Shown here in pieces: positions 1 to 7,636 of a stretch of DNA of 64,000 bases (positions within the stretch are counted from its first letter, which is position 1; each line of letters opens with the position of its first letter). Source of the stretch: Halolamina sediminis (GTDB taxonomy: Archaea; Halobacteriota; Halobacteria; Halobacteriales; Haloferacaceae); NCBI RefSeq assembly GCF_001282785.1, contig NZ_CVUA01000001.1, positions 992,001-1,056,000 on the forward strand. Direction: 5' to 3'. A program made the position numbers and the translations under genes. The notes under the pieces are model-generated. The model saw only the letters and a program-made list of their open reading frames with translations, was not told where the DNA came from and did no database searches.

Positions 1-40
1 TTCCGGCTCGGTGAGCGAGGGCGACGCCGCGACGCTCTGA
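1..40 (+). CDS. 3' end of a gene cut by the window edge
   Basis: Positions 2-40 read as a short hydrophilic tail (SGSVSEGDAATL) ending in TGA at 38-40. It stops 17 bases before the stop of the opposing RDD gene, which fits a convergent pair. Only 12 residues are visible, so no function can be given, and the frame is supported only by composition. Confidence 0.35.
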   Translation, partial: SGSVSEGDAATL

Positions 41-57
41 TCGGGTAGCCGCCTTCC

Positions 58-522
58 TCACTTCGCCTCCACAACCACCGTCCCCGCCGCCAGATCGCCG
101 ACCCGCTGCCCGCGCTCGGTGAGGACAATCAGCGCCGACCCGAGCAGGAAAAACGCCGGCAGCGCGTCGACGATCCGAAGCACGTTCCGGACGAGCGCGT
201 CGGCGTGGCCGATCGGCTCACCGTCCTCATCCACGACCACGAGCCCCACCGCACGCTTCCCGAGCGTCTGCCCGTACGCCCCCTCCGTGTAGACGAAGTA
301 CGCCAGCCCGGCGACGACGGTGAACGACTGCAGGACGGCTACGACGGTTCCGACCGCGAGCGTGCTGGTCGGGTCGGCGACCACCACGAACGCGAGCGCG
401 ACGACGAGTCCGGAGAGTATCCCGAACACGGCGCCGATCAGCAGCGCGTCGAGGAGAAAGGCGCCGACGCGCTGGCCGAACGTCTTGGACTCGGTGCCGA
501 GTCGCGGGGCGGGGCGGTCCAT
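58..522 (-). CDS. RDD family membrane protein
   Basis: A protein of 154 residues, counted from the ATG at 522. The open frame runs further upstream but that part is arginine-rich antisense-like sequence, so I trimmed it. It has the RDD layout: Arg/Asp near the first membrane segment (residues about 17-40, QRVGAFLLDALLIG), a second segment at about 55-80, the conserved GQTLGKRAVGLVVVD stretch, then a last segment (LPAFFLLGSALIVL) and the GQRVGDLAAGTVVV ending. RDD proteins are integral membrane proteins, some linked to ion or compatible-solute transport, but the substrate here is unknown. It follows the YHS permease on the same strand with a 62-base gap, so the two may be cotranscribed. Confidence 0.85.
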   Translation of the reverse strand: MDRPAPRLGTESKTFGQRVGAFLLDALLIGAVFGILSGLVVALAFVVVADPTSTLAVGTVVAVLQSFTVVAGLAYFVYTEGAYGQTLGKRAVGLVVVDEDGEPIGHADALVRNVLRIVDALPAFFLLGSALIVLTERGQRVGDLAAGTVVVEAK

Positions 523-584
523 GGAGCCCGGTCGGTTGGCGGCACCTTCACCGTTGTGTCCGGGCAGACGGGTCGCCGCCGGGG

Positions 585-1979
585 TCAGTGGTCGTGCTCG
601 TGACCGCCGGCGCCGACCTCCGGTCCGTGGTGGGCGTACTCTTCGGGCTCTTCCTCGAACGCTCGCTGACACGTCTTCGAGCAGAAGTAGTAACTGTCGC
701 CGTCGTAGGTCGCGCTCGGGCCGTCGTCGTCGACGCGCATCCCGCAAACGGGGTCGCGGTACTCGCCGGGCGCCCCGAGACCGCGGCGGTAGAGGACCGC
801 GAGGAAGCCGACGAGGCCGAACGCGATCAGGTTCAGTCCGAGCGTGTAGTCAACCTCGAAGTAGGACTTCTCGGTTGCGGTCGTCCCGCTCGCGAGGTTC
901 GGGACGATCCCGAGCGCGTCGAACAGCAGCTCCATCAGGAACCCCGTAAAGGCCATCGTGACGAAGAACACCGCGAGGACGTACAGCATCACCGTCCAGC
1001 CGTAGTACTTCCGGTAGACGTTCAGCACGGGCACCGTGATCAGGTCGGCGTAGACGAACGCGATCACGCCCGCGAAGCTGATCCCGCCGCCCCACAGCGC
1101 GACCGCGAAGGGAACGTTCCCCATGCTCCCGACGAAGCTGAGCACGGCGATCGCGACGCCCATCACCGCGTTCTCGGCGGTGGCGAACAGCCCGTCGCCT
1201 TGGAGGAACAGCGCGTTCCAGACCGACTGCGGGACGAACACGATCACGAACCCCGAGATCAGGAAGCCGGCGATCACGTCGGTCCAGATCATGGACCACT
1301 CCTTGCGGAACTGGTTGGCCACCTTGTACCAGCCCCCCCACGAGCGGAGCTCCTCGCGCCACCCCCCGGCGCCGGCGGTCCGCTGCCTGTACGTCTCCAG
1401 ACACCCCTCGGAGCAGAACTGGAGCGTCTCGCCGCCGTCGGTGGTGAGGGTGTGCTCCGGACTGCCCTCCATGCCGCAGGTGGGGTCCTCGTCGACGCCC
1501 GCCGCGCGGTCGCGCTCGTTCAGGCGCTCGCGGACCTCGTCGAACTTGGTCTCGGGTAGCGTGACGTGGACCAGTAGCGCCATCACCGCGATCAGCACGA
1601 TCCCACCGAGCAGTTCGGCGACGAGGAACTCCCAGCCGAGCAGGAGCAGGATCATCAGGCCCAACTCGACGATCAGGTTCGTCGACGCGAACATGAACGC
1701 GAGCACGTTCACGACCGCCGCGCCCTTCTTGAACAGCCCCTTCGCGATCGCGACGGCGCCGAAGCTACAGCCGCTGCTGATCGCGCCGAACACCGTCGCC
1801 TTCGTCAGCCCGTTCAGGTCGCCCTCGCCCAACACGTCGGCCATCCGTTCCTTCGAGACGAACGTCTGGACGAGGCTGGTGACGGTCAGCCCCATGATGA
1901 TCGCCCACGCCGCCGTCCAGAGGAAGCCGACGCCGATCCGGAGCGACTCGAGCACACCGTCGACGATGGTCGGTGGCAT
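585..1979 (-). CDS. Permease with two YHS metal-binding domains (putative heavy-metal efflux)
   Basis: A protein of 464 residues starting at MPPTIVDG. The N-terminal half has about four membrane segments including the GCSFGAVAIAKGLFKKGA stretch typical of the YraQ/DUF318 permease family. A cytosolic loop carries a first YHS domain (CGMEGS followed by FCSEGCLETY). A second set of membrane segments is followed by a second YHS domain (DPVCGMRVDDD followed by YYFCSKTCQRAF). The C-terminus is His-rich (GGHEHDH). YHS domains bind metal ions, and related fused permeases are annotated as copper/zinc efflux proteins, so a role in metal export is a family-based inference. The start was chosen because upstream sequence lacks coding character. 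The SHOCT gene is divergent. Confidence 0.8.
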   Translation of the reverse strand: MPPTIVDGVLESLRIGVGFLWTAAWAIIMGLTVTSLVQTFVSKERMADVLGEGDLNGLTKATVFGAISSGCSFGAVAIAKGLFKKGAAVVNVLAFMFASTNLIVELGLMILLLLGWEFLVAELLGGIVLIAVMALLVHVTLPETKFDEVRERLNERDRAAGVDEDPTCGMEGSPEHTLTTDGGETLQFCSEGCLETYRQRTAGAGGWREELRSWGGWYKVANQFRKEWSMIWTDVIAGFLISGFVIVFVPQSVWNALFLQGDGLFATAENAVMGVAIAVLSFVGSMGNVPFAVALWGGGISFAGVIAFVYADLITVPVLNVYRKYYGWTVMLYVLAVFFVTMAFTGFLMELLFDALGIVPNLASGTTATEKSYFEVDYTLGLNLIAFGLVGFLAVLYRRGLGAPGEYRDPVCGMRVDDDGPSATYDGDSYYFCSKTCQRAFEEEPEEYAHHGPEVGAGGHEHDH

Positions 1980-2207
1980 GGATGAACGATCGGCCGCCTG
2001 GTCTAATGCGGTTTCCCTTAGTGAGTGACACGCCGCTACAGTACGCCCAGAACCGTCGTCGCTCGTGTCGCCGACCGTTCGCAGTCTGATCAGTTTCGAG
2101 AGTGAAATTGACTGGCGTGGGATAACCGACTTACAAGAAAAATGCGGGAATCGAACGACGGTTTCCAAAGAGCAAGCGTGGTAAACCAGGATCCCGTACG
2201 TTCACGT

Positions 2208-2582
2208 ATGTCCTCGAACACCGACGGCGAACGGCTCGGGCTGCTACTGCTCGCCGGCCTCGGCGTCCTCGTCCTGTTCCCCGCCCTGTTCATGGGGTTC
2301 GGAATGATGGGCGCCGGCGGGATGATGGGCGGGGCGTGGGGCGGCCACATGTGGGACGGCGGCGGCGCGACGGGCTGGTTCCCGCTCGTCGGGCTCGTGA
2401 TGCAACTGCTGTTCCTGCTCGTCGTGGTCGGCGGCGCCTACCTGCTCTTCCGTGCGGTCGCGGGTGACGATGGAACCGACCCCGCGATCGAGGAGCTGCG
2501 CTCGGCGTACGCCCGCGGCGATCTGAACGAGGAGGAGTACGAACGGCGGCGCGAGGCGCTGGAGCGCAACGGAGAGGGGTGA
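2208..2582 (+). CDS. SHOCT domain membrane protein
   Basis: A protein of 124 residues. Two membrane segments (about residues 8-30 and 55-80) flank a Met/Gly-rich stretch (MGFGMMGAGGMMGG and GHMW) that could bind copper. The C-terminus is a SHOCT motif: EELRSAYARGDLNEEEYERR. ATG 2208 is preferred over an in-frame ATG at 2142 because the protein then begins directly before its first membrane segment. It is divergent from the YHS metal permease, which fits a shared metal-related role, but function is unproven. Confidence 0.75.
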   Translation: MSSNTDGERLGLLLLAGLGVLVLFPALFMGFGMMGAGGMMGGAWGGHMWDGGGATGWFPLVGLVMQLLFLLVVVGGAYLLFRAVAGDDGTDPAIEELRSAYARGDLNEEEYERRREALERNGEG

Positions 2583-2588
2583 CCCGCC

Positions 2589-3194
2589 GTGGGCCGTCGC
2601 CGTCCGCTCCCGTCGTGGCTCGATCAGTACGCGACTCTCGGCCTGTACGGGCTCGTGGCTGGCACGGTCCTCTGTCTGCTCGCACTGTTCACTAATCCCG
2701 TCCCCGACCCGTCGTTCTCGTGGGCGACGCTGCCGGCCTCGCTCCGGCTGCCAGTGCGACAGCCCCGCATCGAGCACTGGCCCGTGAGCTACACGCTGGG
2801 GATCTGGCTGTGGGTATTCTGCGTCCCGGCGCTGTTTCTCGCCGGCTATCGGCGTTTTTCCGACACGATCGCCCCGACGTGGTGGCTCGTCGGGCTCCCG
2901 ACGGCGACGATGCTGGGGTTGACGACGTACTGCCGGTTCTTCTGGCCGAAGCTCTATCCGTCGACCTGGAACGCCCCCTCCTACACGCTGGTCTGCTGGC
3001 TCTACTGCTCCACCTACGAGCCGGTCTGGAGCAACGCGGCGTACGCGGTCGCGGGGATCGGCATCGTCGCGACCGCCATCGCGGTCCGTCGCTGGCGCGC
3101 GGACGTGCTCGCGCTCGCGACGTTCGGCGTGCTGGCGTTCCCCTTGGGGCTCCCGTCGCTGTTCGCGGCGTCCCGCCGACGAGCGACGCGCTGA
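2589..3194 (+). CDS. Hypothetical polytopic membrane protein
   Basis: A protein of 201 residues with a GTG start six bases after the stop of the SHOCT gene, so probably translated from the same transcript. Four to five membrane segments are visible: LGLYGLVAGTVLCLLALF, TLGIWLWVFCVPALFLA, WWLVGLPTATMLGLTT, the AAYAVAGIGIVATAIAV stretch and a last one near ADVLALATFGVLAF. Many Trp and Tyr residues lie near the segment edges. I do not recognise the family. Confidence 0.65.
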   Translation: MGRRRPLPSWLDQYATLGLYGLVAGTVLCLLALFTNPVPDPSFSWATLPASLRLPVRQPRIEHWPVSYTLGIWLWVFCVPALFLAGYRRFSDTIAPTWWLVGLPTATMLGLTTYCRFFWPKLYPSTWNAPSYTLVCWLYCSTYEPVWSNAAYAVAGIGIVATAIAVRRWRADVLALATFGVLAFPLGLPSLFAASRRRATR

Positions 3195-3216
3195 ACCGCC
3201 GCCTGTTCTTCCGTAC

Positions 3217-3366
3217 TCACTCCGCGCGGGCTTTCGAGATGTTCTCGACCGGGCCGCCACACTCCGGACAGCGAGTCAGCCTGTCCGAACTGGTGTGGTG
3301 ATCGAGGCAATCTGTACATTCGTACACTTTTTCTCCGCTGATATGCTCAGACCACGGGTCTTTCAT
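3217..3366 (-). CDS. Small rubrerythrin-like zinc ribbon protein
   Basis: A 49-residue protein from MKDPWSEH. Two Cys pairs (YECTDC and CPECGG) form a zinc ribbon of the type seen in short haloarchaeal 'rubrerythrin-like domain' proteins. The ATG at 3366 gives the typical family N-terminus; an ATG further upstream (3402) would add 12 unlikely residues. It is convergent with the membrane gene ending at 3194. Role unknown; such mini-proteins are usually read as metal-binding or protein-contact modules. Confidence 0.75.
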   Translation of the reverse strand: MKDPWSEHISGEKVYECTDCLDHHTSSDRLTRCPECGGPVENISKARAE

Positions 3367-3516
3367 TGGTATATGTCGCCAATAACCACTATTAGTCTTC
3401 AATCCTTCGGTAGTATGGGATGCTGTCCGATCAGCGACGACGCCAGTTTTCCCGAGCGACCGATCGGCTCCCCCGACCCGTTAGAGTGAAACCGCCGCCG
3501 GGCGAAGCTACCCGCT

Positions 3517-3933
3517 ATGAGCGCAGATCAGGAGCAACGAACCATCCGCTGTCTCGTCGCCAAAGTCGGGCTCGACGGTCACGACCGTGGCGCCCACGTG
3601 ATCGCGCGGGCGTTCCGCGACGCCGGCTTCGAGGTCATCTACTCCGGGCTCCATCGCGCGCCCGAGGAGATCGTCCAGGCGGCGGTCCAGGAGGACGTCG
3701 ACGTGCTCGGGATCTCGATCCTCTCGGGCGCACACAACACGCTGGTTCCCAAAGTGATCGAGGGGCTGAAGGAGTACGACGCGTTCGACGACACGCTCGT
3801 GCTCGTCGGCGGGATCATCCCCGACGAGGACAAGGAGAAACTGCTGGAGTTGGGCGTCGCGGAGGTGTTCGGCCCCGGCACGCCGATGGAGGAGACCGTC
3901 GAGTTCGTCGAGGAGCACGCACCCGAGCGATGA
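3517..3933 (+). CDS. mcmA2: Methylmalonyl-CoA mutase, cobalamin-binding (small) subunit
   Basis: A protein of 138 residues, the stand-alone B12-binding domain of methylmalonyl-CoA mutase, which interconverts methylmalonyl-CoA and succinyl-CoA. The DxHxxG cobalamin motif is visible as LDGHDRGA near residue 20, with the His as lower axial ligand. The later SGLH, GISILSGAH and VLVGGIIP stretches complete the Rossmann-like fold. The stop overlaps the start of the MeaB gene (ATGA), so the two are translationally coupled. The catalytic subunit is encoded 27 kb away at 31199. Confidence 0.93.
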   Translation: MSADQEQRTIRCLVAKVGLDGHDRGAHVIARAFRDAGFEVIYSGLHRAPEEIVQAAVQEDVDVLGISILSGAHNTLVPKVIEGLKEYDAFDDTLVLVGGIIPDEDKEKLLELGVAEVFGPGTPMEETVEFVEEHAPER

Positions 3934-5000
3934 ACGCGGCCGCAGAGACCGAGCTGGTCGAGGAGCTGCTCGACGGCAAGCACCGGGCGCTGGCCCGCGT
4001 GATATCGAAGGTCGAGAACCGCGCGCCGGGCTACCGCGACATCGTCTCCCAGCTCCACGAGCACACCGGCCACGCCGACGTGATCGGCGTCACGGGCTCG
4101 CCCGGTGCGGGGAAGTCGACGCTGGTGGACAAGCTCGCCAAACAGTACCGCGACCGCGGGGAGACCGTCGGCGTGATCGCGGTCGACCCCTCCTCGCCGT
4201 ACACCGGCGGTGCGGTACTCGGCGACCGCATCCGGATGGCCAGCAACGTCGGCGACATGGACGTGTTCTTCCGCTCGATGTCCGCCCGCGGCACACTTGG
4301 CGGGCTCTCGATGGCCACCTCGGACGCGATCAAGGCGCTCGACGCGTTCGGCAAGGACCGAATCATCGTCGAGACCGTCGGGGCCGGGCAGAACGAGGTC
4401 GACATCGTCCGCACCGCCGACACCGTGGTCGTGTTGGTTCAGCCCGGCTCGGGCGACGACGTCCAGATGCTCAAGGCCGGCATCCTCGAGATCGGCGACA
4501 TCTTCGTCGTCAACAAGGCTGACATGGACGGCGCGAGCCGGACCGTCGCGGACTTAGAGGAGATGCTCCACATGGAGCGCGACCCGACGGCGAAGCTCGA
4601 TACGGGGGGCTTCGAGAAGCCAGACCATCCCGACGAGGACGACCTGCCCGTCGACGGCGCCGACGCGGACGACGACGACGATATCTGGGAGCCGATGGTG
4701 CTCGAAACCATCGCGAAATCCGGCGAGGGCGTCGACGAACTGCTCGAGACGCTCGACGACCACTCGGCGTGGCTCGACGAGACCGGCCGGCGGGAAGCGA
4801 AGGCCAAGCAGCGCTACGCCGCCGAGATCCGCCAACTGCTCCGGGCCGACGTGGCGGACCTGATCGACGACGAACTCGCCCGACGGGGCGGTGTCGAGGC
4901 GATGGCCGAACGCGTGGTCGATCGTGAGACCGATCCCTACACGGTCGCGGACGACGTGCTCGGTCCGATCGAGGACTGTGTCGAGGAGCAGCGGGAGTAG
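3930..5000 (+). CDS. meaB: Methylmalonyl-CoA mutase-associated GTPase MeaB (ArgK family)
   Basis: A protein of 356 residues, a G3E-family GTPase that protects and reactivates B12-dependent methylmalonyl-CoA mutase. Walker A is GVTGSPGAGKST near residue 55. The DPSSPYTGGAVLGDRIRM region and the IVETVGAGQNEVD switch follow, and the G4 motif is NKADMD. An acidic insert rich in Asp (about residues 230-250) is a halophilic addition. Its ATG at 3930 overlaps the TGA of the B12-binding subunit, which decides the start. T-rich sequence just after the stop (5003-5030) may end transcription. Confidence 0.95.
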   Translation: MNAAAETELVEELLDGKHRALARVISKVENRAPGYRDIVSQLHEHTGHADVIGVTGSPGAGKSTLVDKLAKQYRDRGETVGVIAVDPSSPYTGGAVLGDRIRMASNVGDMDVFFRSMSARGTLGGLSMATSDAIKALDAFGKDRIIVETVGAGQNEVDIVRTADTVVVLVQPGSGDDVQMLKAGILEIGDIFVVNKADMDGASRTVADLEEMLHMERDPTAKLDTGGFEKPDHPDEDDLPVDGADADDDDDIWEPMVLETIAKSGEGVDELLETLDDHSAWLDETGRREAKAKQRYAAEIRQLLRADVADLIDDELARRGGVEAMAERVVDRETDPYTVADDVLGPIEDCVEEQRE

Positions 5001-5081
5001 GTCGTTTTCGTGTTTCTGTTGGGTTTCGTGATGGTGTCGTTGTAGGGTCGGTGCGACTGCAACTGTAGTAGTATCTCGATT
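5001..5081. other. Intergenic spacer after meaB
   Basis: A gene-free stretch that is relatively AT- and T-rich for this genome (GTTTTCGTGTTTCTG and similar). It may act as a terminator region for the mutase operon. No ORF is supported. Confidence 0.4.
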
Positions 5082-5385
5082 GTTGGCCACTGGAACAGCA
5101 ACCGCAACAGCAGCTCGATCGTAGACCTCTTGCGACCGCAGGGTGCCGGGCACGAGGCCCGGCACAGCACGGAATCCCCACCCCTCCCCCCGCGGCCGGC
5201 GACAGTCGCCGGCCGCGAGGCGTCCACCGCCCCGCTACCGCAGCGCGGTCGCGGTCGGCGCGAAGCGCGAGCGCCTCTGTGCGCGAGTCGAGCGCGAGGG
5301 ACGAACGAGCGAACGACGTGAGCGAGTGAGTCGGCTGGGGAGGCCAGAGGGCTGTGCGGGGCGGTGCAGTCACAAGTGGTCTAGC
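5082..5385 (+). repeat. Structured repeat element, copy A
   Basis: A gene-free element of about 304 bp that recurs at 45714-46009. Shared blocks include 5107-5122 (16 of 16 with 45745-45760), 5129-5141 (13 of 13), 5172-5191, 5217-5235 and the 49-base 3' block 5337-5385 (44 of 49). Between these lie two strong hairpins: 5143-5165 (9-bp stem, loop ACGAG) and 5191-5217 (12-bp stem, loop CAG). Both have counterparts in copy B at the same place with different stem sequence. It sits between convergent genes. I see no coding capacity; a structured RNA or a non-autonomous mobile element are the main options. Confidence 0.75.
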
Positions 5386-5425
5386 GTCGAGAGGCTGTTC
5401 GCGGTCGAATTGTGGAAACCCCCAC

Positions 5426-6418
5426 TCACTCCTCCCGAACTGCCTCGATAATCTCCTCCTCCGTCTCCCGATCCGGACCGTTCTCGACGCCGCCGCGCCC
5501 GTGCTCGCGGTGCGCGCGAGCCGTCCCCGCCACCGCCTCAAACGGATCAGTCGACTCCCACCCCAATGCAGCCAGCTTCTCAGTCGCCGCCAGCGCAGGC
5601 TCCGGGGAGTACAGCGGGAAGTCCGTCGCGTCGACCCCCGCAGCCGCGAGATCACTCGGCCCCGTCTGGACGATCTCGACTTCCGTATCCAGCGCGTCGG
5701 CGGCCAGTTCGAGCGACTGCGAGAGCGAGAACGTGTTCCGGTCGGCAACGTTGTACGCCTCGCCGGGCTCGCCGTCCTCGGCGACGATCCGGAGCGCGCT
5801 CGCGACGTCTCCGACGTAGGAACGGTGGAGCAGGCTGTCGCCGTCGAACGGGACGACCACCTCGTCGTACTCCGCCACGCGGTCGGTCCAGTAGGCGAAG
5901 CGCTCGGTGTAGTCGTGGGGGCCGTAGACGAGCATCGGCCGGACCGCCATCGCGTTCACCCCCCGCTCGGCTGCGCGGGCGACGACGCGGTCGCCCTCGG
6001 CCTTCCGCGGACCGTAGCTCTCGGGCGAATCGTCGGTCGCCTGCTCGGGCGTGCAGTCGTGGAGCGCCGTTTCGCCCTCGCGCAGCGGCACGTCCGGCGC
6101 GTCGTAGGCCGAGCCGGAAGAGACGTAGACGTACGCGTCGGCGTCGGCGAACACCTCGGTTGCGGTCTCCACCTCGCCGGGGTGGTACGCGCAGGTGTCG
6201 ATCACGATATCCGGCTCGGCGGTGTCGCGAGCGCCTTCGAGCGCCTCCCGGTCGGCTCGGTCGCCGTGGACCGCCTCGACGCCCGTGCGGTCCGTAAACG
6301 GGTCGTCGGACTCCCCACGGTTGAACAGCGTGACGCTGTAGTCGTGATCGAGCAGTTCCTCGACGGTGTGGCGGCCGACGAAGCGGGTACCACCGACGAC
6401 GAGTGCGGTGTCGGACAT
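5426..6418 (-). CDS. NAD-dependent epimerase/dehydratase (extended SDR)
   Basis: A protein of 330 residues. The N-terminal Rossmann motif is VVGGTRFVGRHTVEEL, and the active-site pair appears as SYGPRKAEGD (Tyr-x3-Lys). YVYVSSGSAYD supplies the Ser/Thr region. This is the atypical extended SDR group whose members act on nucleotide sugars or related substrates; the substrate cannot be named. The stop faces repeat copy A, and the gene is preceded on its own strand by the CinA-like gene 54 bases upstream. Confidence 0.88.
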   Translation of the reverse strand: MSDTALVVGGTRFVGRHTVEELLDHDYSVTLFNRGESDDPFTDRTGVEAVHGDRADREALEGARDTAEPDIVIDTCAYHPGEVETATEVFADADAYVYVSSGSAYDAPDVPLREGETALHDCTPEQATDDSPESYGPRKAEGDRVVARAAERGVNAMAVRPMLVYGPHDYTERFAYWTDRVAEYDEVVVPFDGDSLLHRSYVGDVASALRIVAEDGEPGEAYNVADRNTFSLSQSLELAADALDTEVEIVQTGPSDLAAAGVDATDFPLYSPEPALAATEKLAALGWESTDPFEAVAGTARAHREHGRGGVENGPDRETEEEIIEAVREE

Positions 6419-6472
6419 GGGTAGAACTGTGACGCCGCCGGCAAAAACACGCGCTCCGCGGCAGTCGAGGGG

Positions 6473-7201
6473 CTACTCCGGAGTCGACACGCGCTCCCGG
6501 AGCCACTCGATCCCCTCGGCGACGGTGTCGGGGTCGCGCCCGGTGACTTTCAGGCGGTTGGTCCCCTCGGTGGAGGGGTAGCTCCCCACCACGAGGTCGA
6601 ACCGCTCGCGGAACTCCGCGAGCGTGTCGGTTAGCGAGCCCTCCGGCGCGGTCGTCGCGAGCGTCTCGCTCACTGCGTCGCCGCCGAACTCCCCGCTGAC
6701 GAGGTCGAACATCGCCTCGAACTCCGCGGGCGGGCCCGGGAACACGTAGACGTTCTCGACGGCCGCACCCGGACAGAGCCCCACGGGGTTGAGGAGGGGT
6801 CGTCCACCGGCGGGCGTCGCTCCCCACGCTTCGAGATCGAGGTCGATCTCGTCGGGATCGAGGTCGGCGCGGTCCACGCCCTCGTAGTCGGCCATCTGTT
6901 GGAGCAGGTCCTCCCGGACCTCCGCTTCGAGCACGAGTTCGCGGCCGAACGCGTCGGTCACGGCGCCCATCGTCACGTCGTCGTGGGTGCCGCCGAGGCC
7001 GCCGCCGACGACGACGGCGTCGAACTCGCGGCGCCAGTCGTCGACGATCTCCGCGATCAACTCGCGGTCGTCGGGGATCGTGAGCATCCGGGCGACGGTC
7101 GCACCGCGTTCGTGCAGCCGGCGAGCGACCCGCTCGGCGTTGGTGTTCCGCGTGTCGCCGGCGAGGATCTCGTCACCGACCGTGACGATAGCCACCTCCA
7201 T
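6473..7201 (-). CDS. CinA-like molybdopterin-binding domain protein
   Basis: A protein of 242 residues matching the N-terminal domain of CinA (MoaB/MogA fold): VTVGDEILAGDTRNTNA at the start, then VVGGGLGGTHDDVTM (the GGxGxxxDD motif) and FPGPPAEFEAMF. There is no C-terminal PncC amidase domain, so nicotinamide-nucleotide amidase activity is not expected from this chain. Stand-alone versions of this domain are common in archaea and have been linked to nucleotide-diphosphate cleavage, but the role here is inferred. Confidence 0.88.
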   Translation of the reverse strand: MEVAIVTVGDEILAGDTRNTNAERVARRLHERGATVARMLTIPDDRELIAEIVDDWRREFDAVVVGGGLGGTHDDVTMGAVTDAFGRELVLEAEVREDLLQQMADYEGVDRADLDPDEIDLDLEAWGATPAGGRPLLNPVGLCPGAAVENVYVFPGPPAEFEAMFDLVSGEFGGDAVSETLATTAPEGSLTDTLAEFRERFDLVVGSYPSTEGTNRLKVTGRDPDTVAEGIEWLRERVSTPE

Positions 7202-7290
7202 GCGCGAACTGAGGGCAGCCAGCCCCCTGAGTGGTTCGACACCGGTGCGGGATCACGGGAGCTATGGCCGGCGACCGTCCAGTCGCGGGT

Positions 7291-7608
7291 ATGGCGTGGT
7301 ACCTCCTGCTCGCGGCGGGGCTGTTCGAGGTGGCGTGGGCGATCGGACTGGAATACTCCGACGGGCTGACGAAGCCGATTCCGACCGCGGGTACCGTGCT
7401 CGCACTCGTGGCGTCGATGATCCTGCTCGCGAAAGCCGTTGAACAGCTTCCCGTCGGAACCGCCTACGCGGTCTGGACCGGGATCGGTGCGGTCGGAACC
7501 GCCCTGCTGGGGATCGCGCTGTTCGACGAGCCGGCGACGGCCTCGCGGCTGGCGTTCATCGGCGTGATCGTCGTGGGTATCGTCGGACTCCACTCGGTCT
7601 CGACCTGA
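7291..7608 (+). CDS. SMR transporter, SugE/Gdx type (guanidinium exporter family)
   Basis: A protein of 105 residues, the usual SMR length, with four membrane segments. MAWYLLLAAGLFEVAWAIGL carries the essential membrane-embedded Glu. The signature PVGTAYAVWTGIGAVG matches the SugE/Gdx subtype rather than EmrE. Gdx members exchange guanidinium for protons; some lines export quaternary ammonium compounds. I chose ATG 7291 because it aligns with known SugE starts; an earlier in-frame ATG adds a non-family extension. It is divergent from the CinA-like gene. Confidence 0.9.
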   Translation: MAWYLLLAAGLFEVAWAIGLEYSDGLTKPIPTAGTVLALVASMILLAKAVEQLPVGTAYAVWTGIGAVGTALLGIALFDEPATASRLAFIGVIVVGIVGLHSVST

Positions 7609-7636
7609 AAACGAGTTCGAGAGAGGCTGCGAGCGC

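Noticed and set aside
5354-6424. Long ORF antisense to the epimerase
   Set aside because: High-GC DNA leaves antisense frames open; the product has no motif and the minus-strand epimerase is complete.
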